A stretch of 30,019 nucleotides of DNA from Erysipelotrichia bacterium. GTDB taxonomy: Bacteria; Bacillota_I; Bacilli_A; Erysipelotrichales; Erysipelotrichaceae. The stretch spans positions 1 through 30,019 of the forward strand of contig SABF01000003.1 in NCBI GenBank assembly GCA_009929095.1. Reading direction: 5' to 3'. The position numbers and the translations under genes are program-made. Each line of letters starts with the position of its first letter. The first letter of the stretch is position 1. Shown here piece after piece: positions 1 through 8,515 of the stretch. The notes under the pieces are model-generated. The model was given only the letters and a program-made list of their open reading frames with translations. It was not told where the DNA came from and made no database searches.

Positions 1-1094
1 CAGCAGCTGCAGTAAAGGCCGCAAAGGATGCGCTTGACGAATCAAAGCTAAGCGATGCGGAGCGGAAACAGGTCAGCGATTTTTCTAAGCAGATTGATAT
101 CACTGCAACCAATACCATTCTGCAGTATGGATCGTCTGCCCAGAAGAAAGTAACAGATTTTTCGGATACTGCATTGAAGAATGTCCGCACCAAGGATCTT
201 GGCGAAGTAGGCGAACTGCTGGGTACCCTGGTTACGGAGCTGAAAGGCTATGACACCGCCAAACCGGAGGAGAAGAACGGTTTCTTCGGTATGTTCAAGA
301 AGGGTGCCGACAAGATCGAATCCTATAAAGTGAGATATGACAAGGCAGAAGCTAACGTTGATAAAGTTGCTGCAGCTCTGGAAGATCATCAGATACAGCT
401 GCTCAAGGACATTGCCCTGCTTGATCAGCTGTATGAGCGCAATGCACAGAATACCAAAGAACTGTCCATGTATATCATTGCCGGCAAGAAGAAGCTGAAC
501 GAAGTCCGTCAGACAGAGCTTCCGGAACTTGTTGCCAAGGCTAAGCAGAGCGGACTTCCTGAAGATGCTCAGGCAGCCAACGACCTTGCACAGGCCTGCG
601 ATCGCTTTGAAAAGAAGCTTTATGACCTGGAACTGACCAGGCAGATATCGATCCAGATGGCTCCGCAGATCCGGCTTGTTCAGAACAACGATACATTGAT
701 GACCGAGAAGATTCAGAGTACTCTGGTTAATACAATTCCTTTGTGGAAGAATCAGATTGTTCTGGCAATGGGTGTTTCTCATTCTCAGGAAGCAATGAAA
801 GCAGAGCGCGATGTCACAAATATGACCAATGATCTGCTGAAGAAGAATGCTGAAACACTGCATCAGGCAACCGTTGATACAGCCAAGGAATCAGAGCGCG
901 GAATTGTGGATATCGAAACACTTCAGCATACGAATGAGCAGCTGATTGCAACACTGGATGAAGTGATTCAGATCCAGAAGGAAGGCCATGATAAACGTGT
1001 TGCAGCGGAAGCAGAGCTTTCCAAGATTGAGGGTCAGCTTAATTCCAAACTGCTGGAAATCCAGAACGAGAAAGACATTACAAAGCATCAATAA
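1..1094 (+). CDS. TelA-family (toxic anion resistance) protein, 5' end missing
   Basis: The reading frame is open from the left window edge (first complete codon at position 3) to the TAA at 1092-1094, so the gene starts outside the window. About 363 residues are visible. They are almost entirely charged alpha helix, with a GFFGMFKKGADKIESY segment and a later helix containing QLYERNAQNTKELSMYIIAG; both are typical of the TelA/KlaA family (Pfam PF05816). Members are linked to tellurite and other toxic-anion resistance and to cell-envelope stress, but their biochemical role is not settled. They are usually encoded beside a partner such as a 5-bromo-4-chloroindolyl phosphate hydrolase-like protein; any such partner would lie left of the window. 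An internal ATG at 174 is not the real start because conserved family sequence continues upstream of it. A terminator follows directly. The family call is confident; the function is inference. Confidence 0.9.
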   Translation, partial: AAAVKAAKDALDESKLSDAERKQVSDFSKQIDITATNTILQYGSSAQKKVTDFSDTALKNVRTKDLGEVGELLGTLVTELKGYDTAKPEEKNGFFGMFKKGADKIESYKVRYDKAEANVDKVAAALEDHQIQLLKDIALLDQLYERNAQNTKELSMYIIAGKKKLNEVRQTELPELVAKAKQSGLPEDAQAANDLAQACDRFEKKLYDLELTRQISIQMAPQIRLVQNNDTLMTEKIQSTLVNTIPLWKNQIVLAMGVSHSQEAMKAERDVTNMTNDLLKKNAETLHQATVDTAKESERGIVDIETLQHTNEQLIATLDEVIQIQKEGHDKRVAAEAELSKIEGQLNSKLLEIQNEKDITKHQ

Positions 1095-1104
1095 TACAGT
1101 TCAG

Positions 1105-1138
1105 AAGAACCGGGGCAGAAATGCTTCGGTTCTTTTAT
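1105..1138 (+). terminator. Rho-independent terminator after telA-like gene
   Basis: Stem AAGAACCG (1105-1112) pairs with CGGTTCTT (1127-1134), followed by a T-rich run to about 1138. It lies 10 bases after the stop codon of the telA-like gene. Confidence 0.8.
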
Positions 1139-1272
1139 TTTGATTGTGTTCGTTTTGTGAAATTAAAAAAACATGAGAACTGTTTCAGTGAAAGAATGAT
1201 GAAACATAGCAATTTATGTCAAACTTTCAGAAATGTCAATTGACTTAAAGTCAGATATCAGTGAAAATTCGC

Positions 1273-1302
1273 TTGTCAAGGCATTCAATACATGTCTTAA
1301 TA
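1273..1302 (+). promoter_or_regulatory. Weak candidate promoter for the 100-residue protein
   Basis: TTGTCA (1273-1278) is followed after 18 bases by TTAATA (1297-1302) in an AT-rich stretch. The -10 match is poor, so this is only the best candidate in the gap 1139-1361, which otherwise shows nothing clear. A TTGACT at 1240-1245 has no good -10 partner. Confidence 0.25.
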
Positions 1303-1361
1303 AGAAATCAAATGTGAAAAAAGAATTTTGATGCACCCAAAAATAAGAGAGGAGCAGTTCA

Positions 1362-1664
1362 ATGCAGGTAGATCACAGTGTATCGGTAGACTCCAAAGGA
1401 GCAGTTACCGCAAAAGTTACGACAACTTCCATTGTTGGTTCAGAAGAACACATGATGGAGGCGTCTGTGGAAATCGTTATCAATTACAGAGAGGTGACTG
1501 ATGGTCCGAGAATGGAGGAACTGATTGCGGCAGATGAAGCACGAGTCCATGAATTATTTGAAAGAGAAATCACCAAAGAACAGCTGGATGAAATCTTTTC
1601 AGATATCCGCAAGGCAGCCGCCGGAAGAAATGATAAACTGAACAGTCAGGTAAAGATCCGCTGA
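1362..1664 (+). CDS. Small hypothetical protein, 100 aa
   Basis: The gene encodes a short soluble protein with no signal peptide or membrane segment. The ATG at 1362 is preceded by GAGAGGAG at a good distance. The N-terminal half reads as beta strands (QVDHSVSVDSKGAVTAKVTTT, EASVEIVINYREV) and the C-terminal half as acidic and basic helix (MEELIAADEARVHELFEREI). I do not recognise a family. Good codon structure, a strong ribosome binding site and a close terminator support a real single-gene unit. It stands alone between the telA-like gene and a minus-strand HAD gene, so context gives no function. Confidence 0.7.
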   Translation: MQVDHSVSVDSKGAVTAKVTTTSIVGSEEHMMEASVEIVINYREVTDGPRMEELIAADEARVHELFEREITKEQLDEIFSDIRKAAAGRNDKLNSQVKIR

Positions 1665-1686
1665 TACTGAACATCGTCTGAATAAG

Positions 1687-1712
1687 AAAAGACTGGGAAA
1701 CCAGTCTTTTTT
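1687..1712. terminator. Probable bidirectional terminator
   Basis: AAAGACTGG (1688-1696), loop GAAA, and CCAGTCTTT (1701-1709) form a nine-pair stem with A-rich sequence on the left and T-rich sequence on the right. It can stop the small gene on the plus strand and the convergent HAD gene, whose stop is at 1775, on the minus strand. Confidence 0.85.
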
Positions 1713-1774
1713 GTATCTCAAGCAGGCATTTCAGTTCTGCTGGAAGAGAATAGGAACAGATTGCAGGTCCGCAG

Positions 1775-2497
1775 CTATGATGCAGATATCTGAATTGTCC
1801 GAAGTATTTCCAGAAGATCCATCGGTTTATGAACAAACGGATGAATACCGTCAGAAACGGATCCGGGCATTGCCAGTGACTGTATGCCGCGGATACCGAA
1901 CGCTTCAGCACCAGCTAGATTCATGGAAAGATCATCAATAAAGATGGTCTGATCTGCCGGCAGATTCATCTGTTTCAGTGCATCTTCATACATAATCGGC
2001 GAAGGCTTAAATACACCAAAGGCAAAGGAATACGTATAGGTATCAAAGAGATCCAGGATGCTGATATGGCGCAGGTTGTTTTCCACACTCGGAAAGGTAT
2101 CGGAAATGATGCCGGTGCGATATCCCTGGCTGCGCAGTGTCCGCAGGAGCGTTTCTGCCCCTTCCAGGGCAATATAATTTTCATTTTGATAAGTGTGATC
2201 ATGAGCGATGATTCTGGCGACGTCTTCGGAAATAGAACAATCAGGCAGAGAATTTACCAGCGTCATATAGTACCGAGTAAAAATATCCATCTCTTCAGCA
2301 AGGCCATGCAGCAGGTGATTGTGAAGAATAATATCTTGGGCTTTCTGATTCGCCTGCTGCCATACCTGCGGTTCATAATTTTCAGGTCTGACATCTGGAT
2401 AATATTCATAAAACATTCTGGTACGATTCCAGTCGTCAGCTGCCGGCCGCTCCAGTGTCCAGCCAAGATCAAAGAAGATGCCCTTTACAGTGTTCAT
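1775..2497 (-). CDS. HAD-like hydrolase, 240 aa
   Basis: This is a haloacid-dehalogenase superfamily protein. Its four motifs are visible in order: motif I FFDLGWTLE with the nucleophile at D10, motif II around GIISDTF, motif III lysine in FKPSP, and motif IV FIDDLSMNLAGA. The region between motifs I and II is helical, as in subclass I cap domains (YjjG or YihX-like enzymes that act on small phosphorylated substrates). The second aspartate of motif I is replaced by glycine (DLGWT instead of DxDGT); related HAD proteins with DLGG or DLGN motifs exist, but this could alter or remove phosphatase activity. The start has GGAG eight bases upstream on the minus strand. It is divergent from the GH25 gene with a gap of only about 34 bp. 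The family is confident; the substrate is unknown. Confidence 0.88.
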   Translation of the reverse strand: MNTVKGIFFDLGWTLERPAADDWNRTRMFYEYYPDVRPENYEPQVWQQANQKAQDIILHNHLLHGLAEEMDIFTRYYMTLVNSLPDCSISEDVARIIAHDHTYQNENYIALEGAETLLRTLRSQGYRTGIISDTFPSVENNLRHISILDLFDTYTYSFAFGVFKPSPIMYEDALKQMNLPADQTIFIDDLSMNLAGAEAFGIRGIQSLAMPGSVSDGIHPFVHKPMDLLEILRTIQISAS

Positions 2498-2517
2498 AAT
2501 ATAGTCTCCGTTGGTGT

Positions 2518-2526
2518 ATCATATCA
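2518..2526 (-). promoter_or_regulatory. Extended -10 element for the HAD gene
   Basis: On the minus strand TGATATGAT reads as an extended -10 (TGn plus TATGAT, the hexamer at 2523-2518), placing transcription start about 14 bases before the HAD start codon. No good -35 is seen. It lies in the very short divergent gap to the GH25 gene. Confidence 0.35.
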
Positions 2527-2531
2527 TTCAG

Positions 2532-3374
2532 ATGGTTCGTAAACGGAAAAAAAAAATCAGAGTCGGCAGGATCATCCTGCTGGCAGGAATCGCAGCTGCG
2601 ATAATCATTGCCGTTTCGGCAGTGTTCAGCAGCTGTATTTCAAGATCGGCATCATCGCTGGAACCGACCCCGACTCCGGATCCACGATATCTTAATTCGT
2701 ATGACTGGTCAAATCTGAATGCAGATTCAGATATTTACATATATGAAGATGACAGCTATACATCCAGATACGGCATAGATGTTTCCTTTCATCAGGGAGT
2801 GATTGACTGGCAGAAAGTAAAAGCTTCCGGAGTAGAATTCGCAATTATCCGGGTTGGATATCGCGGCTACGAGTCCGGTATTCTGAATGAGGATACGAAG
2901 TTCCGGGCAAATATGGAAGGGGCGGCCGCGGCCGGCATTGATCTGGGGGTATATTTCTTTTCATCTGCGATTACCCGAGAAGAGGCAGAGGAAGAAGCAG
3001 CCTACGTACTGAATGAAATCAAGGATTATTCCATAACCTGCCCGGTTGTCTATGATATGGAGAACGTCGGCAGCAATGATCGCATAGCCGTACTGGATCT
3101 GGCTTCAAGAACAGAGATGGCAGCCGCATTCTGTGCCAAGATCAAGGCGGCCGTCTATGAACCAATGGTCTATGGCAGTGCAAACTGGCTTTCAACAATG
3201 CTGCAGACATGGAATCTGCAGGACAGCTATCCCTTCTGGGTGGCTTCCTATCATCAGACAGTAAAAGATCCGGAGTATCCCTATGTATTTGAAATGTGGC
3301 AGTATGACAATACCGGTACAATTGACGGCATTGATAAATCAGTCGATCTGAATATCTGGCTGAAGAAGAAATAA
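2532..3374 (+). CDS. GH25 family lysozyme-like muramidase, membrane anchored, 280 aa
   Basis: The product probably cleaves the N-acetylmuramic acid to N-acetylglucosamine bond of peptidoglycan outside the cell. Residues 1-12 are very basic (MVRKRKKKIRVG) and are followed by a hydrophobic helix at about 13-34, then a Ser/Pro/Thr linker containing EPTPTPDP, then the GH25 barrel from about residue 80. Catalytic residues are visible: D83 in GIDVSFHQG and the D175-M-E177 pair in VVYDMEN. I chose the ATG at 2532; in-frame TTG 2511 and GTG 2514 upstream are possible, but none of the three has a good Shine-Dalgarno site. A cysteine after the helix (FSSC) is a poor lipobox. It may act in wall remodelling. 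Its stop directly abuts the stop of the convergent yigZ gene. Confidence 0.9.
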   Translation: MVRKRKKKIRVGRIILLAGIAAAIIIAVSAVFSSCISRSASSLEPTPTPDPRYLNSYDWSNLNADSDIYIYEDDSYTSRYGIDVSFHQGVIDWQKVKASGVEFAIIRVGYRGYESGILNEDTKFRANMEGAAAAGIDLGVYFFSSAITREEAEEEAAYVLNEIKDYSITCPVVYDMENVGSNDRIAVLDLASRTEMAAAFCAKIKAAVYEPMVYGSANWLSTMLQTWNLQDSYPFWVASYHQTVKDPEYPYVFEMWQYDNTGTIDGIDKSVDLNIWLKKK

Positions 3375-3980
3375 TCAGGCATCTGTTTCAGTTTCTCTCT
3401 GTCCTTTTGAAACTGCCTCGACAGTTCCCCGGGAAATGTCACGGATACGCTCCGGAATATCATTGCGCTGGGTTTCAAACAGGCAGGTGACCTGTTCCTG
3501 ATAGCTGATATCTGTAATCGTTACATTTCTTCTGAGCCAGCTTTCCAGGGTTCCGGAAAGAGTGTAGGGATAAGTGACAGACCATTGATCCAGAAGAACA
3601 GTTTTTAGCCGCGGTGCATCTTTCAGAGCATCCGAAACAGAGCCGGAATAAGCCCGGATCAGTCCGCCAGCCCCAAGTTTGATTCCACCGAAGTAGCGTA
3701 CGGTGCAGGCACAGATATCTGTGATATCTGACTGCAGCAGTGCTTCCAGCATAGGAATTCCTGCAGTTCCTGATGGTTCGTTATTATCACTGGAACGCTG
3801 GATTTCTCTATGCGGACCAAGGACAAATGCAGTACATACATGGCTGGCTTCTGAAAACTCTCTGCGAATGGCTTCAATATACAGGCGTGCTTCTTCTTCT
3901 GAACGCACCGGCATCAGGCAGGCAATGAACCTGCTCTTTTTGATCACTGTCTCCTGTCTTATTTCGTGTTTCAATCGCAT
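3375..3980 (-). CDS. YigZ/IMPACT (UPF0029) family protein, 201 aa
   Basis: The protein matches the YigZ/IMPACT family along its length: KKSRFIACLMPVRSEEEA near the N terminus, then HVCTAFVLG, the hallmark SSDNNEPSGTAGIPMLEAL, and VRYFGGIKLGAGGLIRAYS. The C-terminal part, from about residue 135, is the smaller ferredoxin-like domain. Eukaryotic IMPACT binds GCN1; the bacterial role is uncertain, possibly ribosome or nucleotide related. The ATG at 3980 on the minus strand has GAGGA at normal distance. The gene is divergent from mutL across a gap of 95 bp and converges on the GH25 gene with no bases between the two stops. The family is confident; the function is unknown. Confidence 0.92.
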   Translation of the reverse strand: MRLKHEIRQETVIKKSRFIACLMPVRSEEEARLYIEAIRREFSEASHVCTAFVLGPHREIQRSSDNNEPSGTAGIPMLEALLQSDITDICACTVRYFGGIKLGAGGLIRAYSGSVSDALKDAPRLKTVLLDQWSVTYPYTLSGTLESWLRRNVTITDISYQEQVTCLFETQRNDIPERIRDISRGTVEAVSKGQRETETDA

Positions 3981-4048
3981 GGCAGATTCCTCAATGCATT
4001 CATTGTATTACATAGGAATAGGAGAATGCGAATGACGCGGCCATGCAG

Positions 4049-4054
4049 TATAAT
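4049..4054 (+). promoter_or_regulatory. -10 element of the mutL operon promoter
   Basis: A perfect TATAAT at 4049-4054 lies 21 bases before the mutL ATG, in the yigZ-mutL divergent gap. No convincing -35 is seen about 17 bases upstream. The GAGG ribosome binding site follows at 4061-4064. Confidence 0.5.
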
Positions 4055-4075
4055 ACGAACGAGGAACACTGAACA

Positions 4076-5848
4076 ATGGGAAGAATCAGACAGCTTGATG
4101 AACAGACCGCCAACATGATCGCCGCTGGAGAAGTAGTGGAACGGCCGATGGGTGTGGTGAAGGAACTTGTAGAGAATGCCATAGATGCCGGCAGTACGAG
4201 AATTACGATTGCTGCAGAACAGGGCGGCATTCAGAAGATCACAGTATCAGATAACGGGTGCGGCATGGATGCCAAAGATGCGTCCATGGCTTTTGAGCGT
4301 CATGCGACCTCAAAGATCAGCAGCGAGAAAGATCTCTTTGATATACATACACTTGGATTCCGCGGTGAAGCCCTGCCGTCCATTGCATCGGTTTCAAAGC
4401 TGACCATGACCACAAGTGACGGCAGAGAAGCGACAAGAGTAAAGATTGAATACGGAAAACTGATTTCTGTATCGTCATATCCCTGCAGCCAGGGAACGGA
4501 GATCTCGGTGGAAGGACTGTTCTACAGAACACCGGCACGGCTCAAGCATCTGAAATCAGGTGCTTATGAAAACTCTCTGATACAGGATGTGATATCCAGA
4601 TTTGCCATGTCACATCCGGAGATTGCATTCAACTTCATCAGTGAAGGAAAGGAATCCTTTCGGACCTCAGGGCAGAACAGTCTTCTGGAAGTGCTGTATG
4701 CCTGCTGGGGACGGGAAGCTGTCGAGAATGTTATCCCGGTGGAGTTTTCTGACTTTGATTATAAAGTGACCGGCTGCCTGGTGAAGCCGAATGTCACAAG
4801 ATCGTCCCGAAATTTCATGCATGTATTTCTCAACGGGCGCATGGTGCGCACCTACCGATTGTATAAGTCTATTCAGGATGGTTATGAGGATTTCATTGTC
4901 AAAGGCAGAAATCCGCTGGCAGTTCTGTCAATTGAGATGGATGCACATCTTTTGGATGTGAATGTGCATCCGTCCAAATGGGAAGTCAGAATTTCAAAGG
5001 AGAATCAGCTGGAATCGCTGATTACCGAGAATATCCGCAGGGCGCTTCAGAATACGATGCTGGCGCCAAAAGCGGAAGTGCGTCAGCCGCAGGAATCTTT
5101 CTATGAACCGCTGCGCATGAATATGGATGCTCCGGTACAGCAGATATCTGGCGATGAACCTCTGCCCCGGCCGGTGAATCTTCGGACAGAAGAACCGGCA
5201 GAAGAAAAATATATCATCCATGAGATGCCTGCTCCTGCGGTGCGGCCGATCGAAAAGACGGAACCGGAACAGCAGAAATTCCCGGAGATGCAGGTGATTG
5301 GTCAGCTTCATGGCCGCTTTATTCTGTGTGCAGTCAGCGATGGTCTGGCCGTGCTGGATCAGCACGCCTGCCAGGAACGGGTTCATTATGAAGAAATTCG
5401 AAATAAACTGAATGTGAATCCGGTCATGACAGATCTTCTTGTACCAGCTGTTATTCATTCCGGCAGCGATCTTGTGAATCGCATTGACGAAATCAACGCG
5501 GCACTGACAGATCTGCATATCACGATGGAGCCGTTTGGGCCGGACACCATTGCTGTTCGTACAGTTCCGCTATGGATGAAGGATGTCAATGCGGAAGAAT
5601 TTCTGCAGGATGTGCTGGATAATTTCCGCAATGATACACAGTCGGCGTATGCTCATATGGAGAAGAAAACGATAGCGACCATGGCCTGCCACCATTCCAT
5701 CCGATTCAACCGGAATCTGACTATGGCAGAGATGAATGAAGTGGTGCGTCAGCTGGCACAGTGCGAAAATCCCTATCATTGTCCGCATGGCCGACCGACT
5801 TTTGTCATTCTTGATGAGAAGACCCTGACTAAGGAGTTTCTGCGGTGA
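4076..5848 (+). CDS. mutL: DNA mismatch repair protein MutL, 590 aa
   Basis: MutL couples MutS mismatch recognition to strand removal. The N-terminal GHKL ATPase is clear: IAAGEVVERP, ELVENAIDAGS with the catalytic Glu at about residue 30, DNGCGMD at about 59-65, and TLGFRGEAL at about 92-100. A variable acidic and proline-rich linker covers about 340-400. The C-terminal domain contains DQHACQERVHYE, matching the DQHA(X)2E(X)4E metal-binding nuclease motif, plus CPHGRP near the end. This makes it a nicking MutL as in Bacillus, rather than the MutH-dependent type of E. coli. The length is slightly short for the family. It starts the mutL-miaA-tcdA operon; mutS is 8.5 kb away rather than adjacent. 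The stop overlaps the miaA start by four bases. Confidence 0.97.
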   Translation: MGRIRQLDEQTANMIAAGEVVERPMGVVKELVENAIDAGSTRITIAAEQGGIQKITVSDNGCGMDAKDASMAFERHATSKISSEKDLFDIHTLGFRGEALPSIASVSKLTMTTSDGREATRVKIEYGKLISVSSYPCSQGTEISVEGLFYRTPARLKHLKSGAYENSLIQDVISRFAMSHPEIAFNFISEGKESFRTSGQNSLLEVLYACWGREAVENVIPVEFSDFDYKVTGCLVKPNVTRSSRNFMHVFLNGRMVRTYRLYKSIQDGYEDFIVKGRNPLAVLSIEMDAHLLDVNVHPSKWEVRISKENQLESLITENIRRALQNTMLAPKAEVRQPQESFYEPLRMNMDAPVQQISGDEPLPRPVNLRTEEPAEEKYIIHEMPAPAVRPIEKTEPEQQKFPEMQVIGQLHGRFILCAVSDGLAVLDQHACQERVHYEEIRNKLNVNPVMTDLLVPAVIHSGSDLVNRIDEINAALTDLHITMEPFGPDTIAVRTVPLWMKDVNAEEFLQDVLDNFRNDTQSAYAHMEKKTIATMACHHSIRFNRNLTMAEMNEVVRQLAQCENPYHCPHGRPTFVILDEKTLTKEFLR

Positions 5849-6747
5849 AAAAAGTGCTGGTTATCGTTGGGCCGACAGCATCCGGAAAGACTGCATTCTC
5901 TCTGGATATGGCAGAATCCCTGAATGGAGAGATCATCAGCGGGGATTCCATACAGGTATATCGCAGTCTTGATATCGGCTCAGGCAAGATCACGGAGTCT
6001 GAGATGAGAGGGATTCCTCATCATCTGATAGATGTGCTGGATCCGCATGAGCGATACAGCGCTGCTGATTTTCAGAAGGCCGCAAGAAAAGAGATCGATG
6101 ACTGCCAGGGGTTTCCAATTGTCTGCGGCGGCACCGGCCTATATCTGAAAGCCTGTCTTTATGACTATTCTTTTTCTGAAGAAGCAGAAGAAACTCCGGC
6201 TGATCCTGAATTTGAAGCGATGGACACAGAAAAGCTGTATCGACTGCTGATGGAACGAGATCCGCTGCAGGCAGAAAAAATCCATCCGAACAATCGGAGA
6301 AGAATGATTCGCACTCTGACGATATTCAAGCGGACTGGGAAGAGGCAGTCGGAAACAGAACAGGAACAGTCGCATCAGATGATCTACGATGCCTGGATTG
6401 CCGGCTGTACCATGCCGCGAGAGATTCTCCATGCACGCATTGAACAGCGGGTATGCATGATGTTTGAAGAGGGTTTGGAAAGAGAAGTGGAAGAGCTTCT
6501 GGACCAGGGTGTTTCATTTGATGATCCGGCAATGCGCGGCATCGGCTATCAGGAATTCAGACCGTACTTTGAACATAAGACAGAGTTAGACTCAGTGAAG
6601 GAAGAAATCATCAGACATTCAAGACAGTATGCAAGAAGACAGTATACCTGGCTGAACCATCAGATGCCGGTGCACTGGTTTGAAAGCCTGGATCCGGATG
6701 CCTGCATCAGGATGAAGAAGGAGATTCTAGCATGGGCGAAACAGTAA
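5845..6747 (+). CDS. miaA: tRNA dimethylallyltransferase MiaA, 300 aa
   Basis: MiaA transfers a dimethylallyl group from DMAPP to N6 of A37 in tRNAs that read codons starting with U. The P-loop GPTASGKT is at residues 9-16, followed by SGDSIQVYRSLDIGSGK, the GIPHHLIDVLDP segment, CGGTGLYLKA and RRMIRTL, all normal for MiaA. The start is GTG at 5845, overlapping the mutL stop (GTGA), which indicates translational coupling. The next gene starts 16 bases before this gene ends. Pairing of miaA with mutL is common in bacteria. Length and motifs are intact. Confidence 0.96.
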   Translation: MKKVLVIVGPTASGKTAFSLDMAESLNGEIISGDSIQVYRSLDIGSGKITESEMRGIPHHLIDVLDPHERYSAADFQKAARKEIDDCQGFPIVCGGTGLYLKACLYDYSFSEEAEETPADPEFEAMDTEKLYRLLMERDPLQAEKIHPNNRRRMIRTLTIFKRTGKRQSETEQEQSHQMIYDAWIAGCTMPREILHARIEQRVCMMFEEGLEREVEELLDQGVSFDDPAMRGIGYQEFRPYFEHKTELDSVKEEIIRHSRQYARRQYTWLNHQMPVHWFESLDPDACIRMKKEILAWAKQ

Positions 6748-7475
6748 AACCGGAAGAACTGCGAACTCAGCTGCTGCTGGGGAAAGATGCTATGGAGATA
6801 CTCCACAGAAGCACAGTACTGACTGCCGGGGTTGGCGGGGTTGGCTCCTACGCGATTGAAGCACTGGCTCGAAGCGGCATCGGACATCTGATCATAGTGG
6901 ATAAAGACGATGTGGATCCAACTAATCTCAACCGCCAGATCATGGCGGGATATGATACCATCGGTCAGAGCAAGTGTGTCGCAATGAAAAACCGTATAGC
7001 AGAGTACAATCAGAGCTGTGAAGTTGCATGCATACAGGCATTTTTCTCCAGAGAGAATGCGGAAGAACTGCTGAAAACAGCAGATTTTGCGATTGATGCA
7101 ATAGATACTGTAGCCAGCAAACTGGACTTCATGGAAGCATGCATGAAACTGAATGTTCCTTTTATTTCATCCCTTGGCATGGGAAATCGTCTGGATCCAT
7201 CCGCTGTCAGGATCACGGATCTGTGGAAAACTTCCGGCGATCCGCTGGCACGGTGTGTCAGAAAACAGGCAAGGAAAAGAAATATTACAAAGGCAGTGCC
7301 CGTAATGTTCAGCGCAGAGACACCGCGTCTGATTCAGCACGAGGAAGTCAACCCTGACGGGACAACCCGCAAGGACAGAATTCCGCCAGCCAGCGCAGTC
7401 TTTGTTCCGGCAGCGGCAGGACTGCTTGCGGCCAGCGCGGCAGTACGCAGTCTGCTTGGAGAAAAAATACTATGA
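6732..7475 (+). CDS. tcdA: tRNA threonylcarbamoyladenosine dehydratase (TcdA/CsdL-like), 247 aa
   Basis: This E1-like ThiF-fold protein probably uses ATP to cyclise t6A37 of tRNA to ct6A. The start RTQLLLGKDAMEIL is typical of TcdA; the nucleotide-binding GVGGVGS is at about residues 33-39 and is followed by DKDDVDPTNLNRQI and DAIDTVASKLDF. PASAVFVPAAAGLLAAS near the C terminus is also family-like. No ubiquitin-like partner is nearby, which argues against a sulfur-carrier E1 role. It overlaps miaA by 16 bases, so two enzymes acting on tRNA position 37 are translationally linked. The downstream gene overlaps it by four bases. Confidence 0.9.
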   Translation: MGETVKPEELRTQLLLGKDAMEILHRSTVLTAGVGGVGSYAIEALARSGIGHLIIVDKDDVDPTNLNRQIMAGYDTIGQSKCVAMKNRIAEYNQSCEVACIQAFFSRENAEELLKTADFAIDAIDTVASKLDFMEACMKLNVPFISSLGMGNRLDPSAVRITDLWKTSGDPLARCVRKQARKRNITKAVPVMFSAETPRLIQHEEVNPDGTTRKDRIPPASAVFVPAAAGLLAASAAVRSLLGEKIL

Positions 7476-8395
7476 AAAACACAAATCTGGAAAGAATCAA
7501 AAAAGAAATTATTTCCACAGCACTTCTGCGCGGCTGCGCTGTCGGCTGTGCTGCTGCGGCCATCATTCTGGTTCTGGGCGTATCCAGCACTTACTGGTAT
7601 ATCATGCGCAGTGCGGTCACCTATCTTTCACTGGCGTTTCTTCTGATCGCTGTGTTTGCCTTCTGGCGAGGCGGCGCAGCTTCCTATAAGAAGATTGCAA
7701 ATGAGATTTATTATGCGGAACAGGCATACGGCGGCAGCTTTAATGCTGAGCCGATTCAGGAATTCGCAGACAGCGGATATTTCTATACCACAGGAAAATT
7801 TCTGATCTGGTATCGTGACCTGACCTATTATATCTGGCATCAATGTGGAATTGCCCGAATTGATAATGTTGGCAGAAAGACACAGCCAGGCAATCAGATT
7901 GCTCTGGTTCGCATTACCAGCCGCCAGGGCAGGGAACTGGTGCTTCCCTACCAGCTTCATCCTGCACATCATTTCATGATTGAACTGGTAGACTGGGTCA
8001 ATCCGGATGCAAGAAAGAAAGAAGAAGTGCCGGAAGAGCTTCCCGAGTCAAAGACCTGTTCTTCCTGCGGGGCTGTCAATCGCGGTACTGCGCTGTTCTG
8101 TGCCTATTGCGGCAGCGAACTGAAACCGGCACAGGAATCAGCTGACGTACATGAAAGAAGTCTCGCTGATATGGGCTATGTACCGCTGGAAGAAATACCG
8201 GGAAGTGTTCAGACCAATCCCGTCAGCGGCACTGCAGCTGTGCATCGATCCTCTGAACCCAGCTATTCACGGATCAATATAGATGAACAGAGACGCCAGA
8301 ATATCACTTTCTGGATTCTGTTTGCGGCACTGATCGTGCTCGCAGTTATCATCATGATAATATTTCGTCAGGCAGGACAGCCGCATTACTGGTAA
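7472..8395 (+). CDS. Membrane protein with cytosolic zinc ribbon, 307 aa, unknown function
   Basis: I do not recognise a named family. Two hydrophobic segments lie near the N terminus (about residues 18-40 and 48-66), followed by a soluble domain of about 110 residues with IWYRDLTYYIWHQCG and LVRITSRQGRELVLPY, perhaps a PH-like sheet domain. A four-cysteine zinc ribbon (CSSCG and CAYCG) lies at about 197-215. A linker and a last hydrophobic segment at about 279-300 follow. The ATG at 7472 overlaps the tcdA stop (ATGA), so it is the last gene of the mutL operon. Similar zinc-ribbon membrane proteins are common in Bacillota and mostly uncharacterised. Confidence 0.8.
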   Translation: MKNTNLERIKKEIISTALLRGCAVGCAAAAIILVLGVSSTYWYIMRSAVTYLSLAFLLIAVFAFWRGGAASYKKIANEIYYAEQAYGGSFNAEPIQEFADSGYFYTTGKFLIWYRDLTYYIWHQCGIARIDNVGRKTQPGNQIALVRITSRQGRELVLPYQLHPAHHFMIELVDWVNPDARKKEEVPEELPESKTCSSCGAVNRGTALFCAYCGSELKPAQESADVHERSLADMGYVPLEEIPGSVQTNPVSGTAAVHRSSEPSYSRINIDEQRRQNITFWILFAALIVLAVIIMIIFRQAGQPHYW

Positions 8396-8422
8396 CGATA
8401 GACAAATAACAGTGTATGTTGA

Positions 8423-8450
8423 TTGACTCGCGGTCAGAAATAAATACAAT
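8423..8450 (+). promoter_or_regulatory. Promoter of the Bax-inhibitor-1 family gene
   Basis: TTGACT (8423-8428), a 16-base spacer and TACAAT (8445-8450) form a good sigma-A type promoter; a second TATAAT is directly behind at 8451-8456. The leader carries a consensus AGGAGG at 8465-8470 with no ATG at normal distance. Confidence 0.6.
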
Positions 8451-8515
8451 TATAATATAAAAGCAGGAGGACTCTTCATCTGCTGAATGAAATCCTGAAA
8501 GGATGGTACTTATCT

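Noticed and set aside
1711..2542. Plus-strand frames opposite the HAD gene
   Set aside because: Their products look like nonsense composition and lie antisense to a gene with clear HAD motifs.
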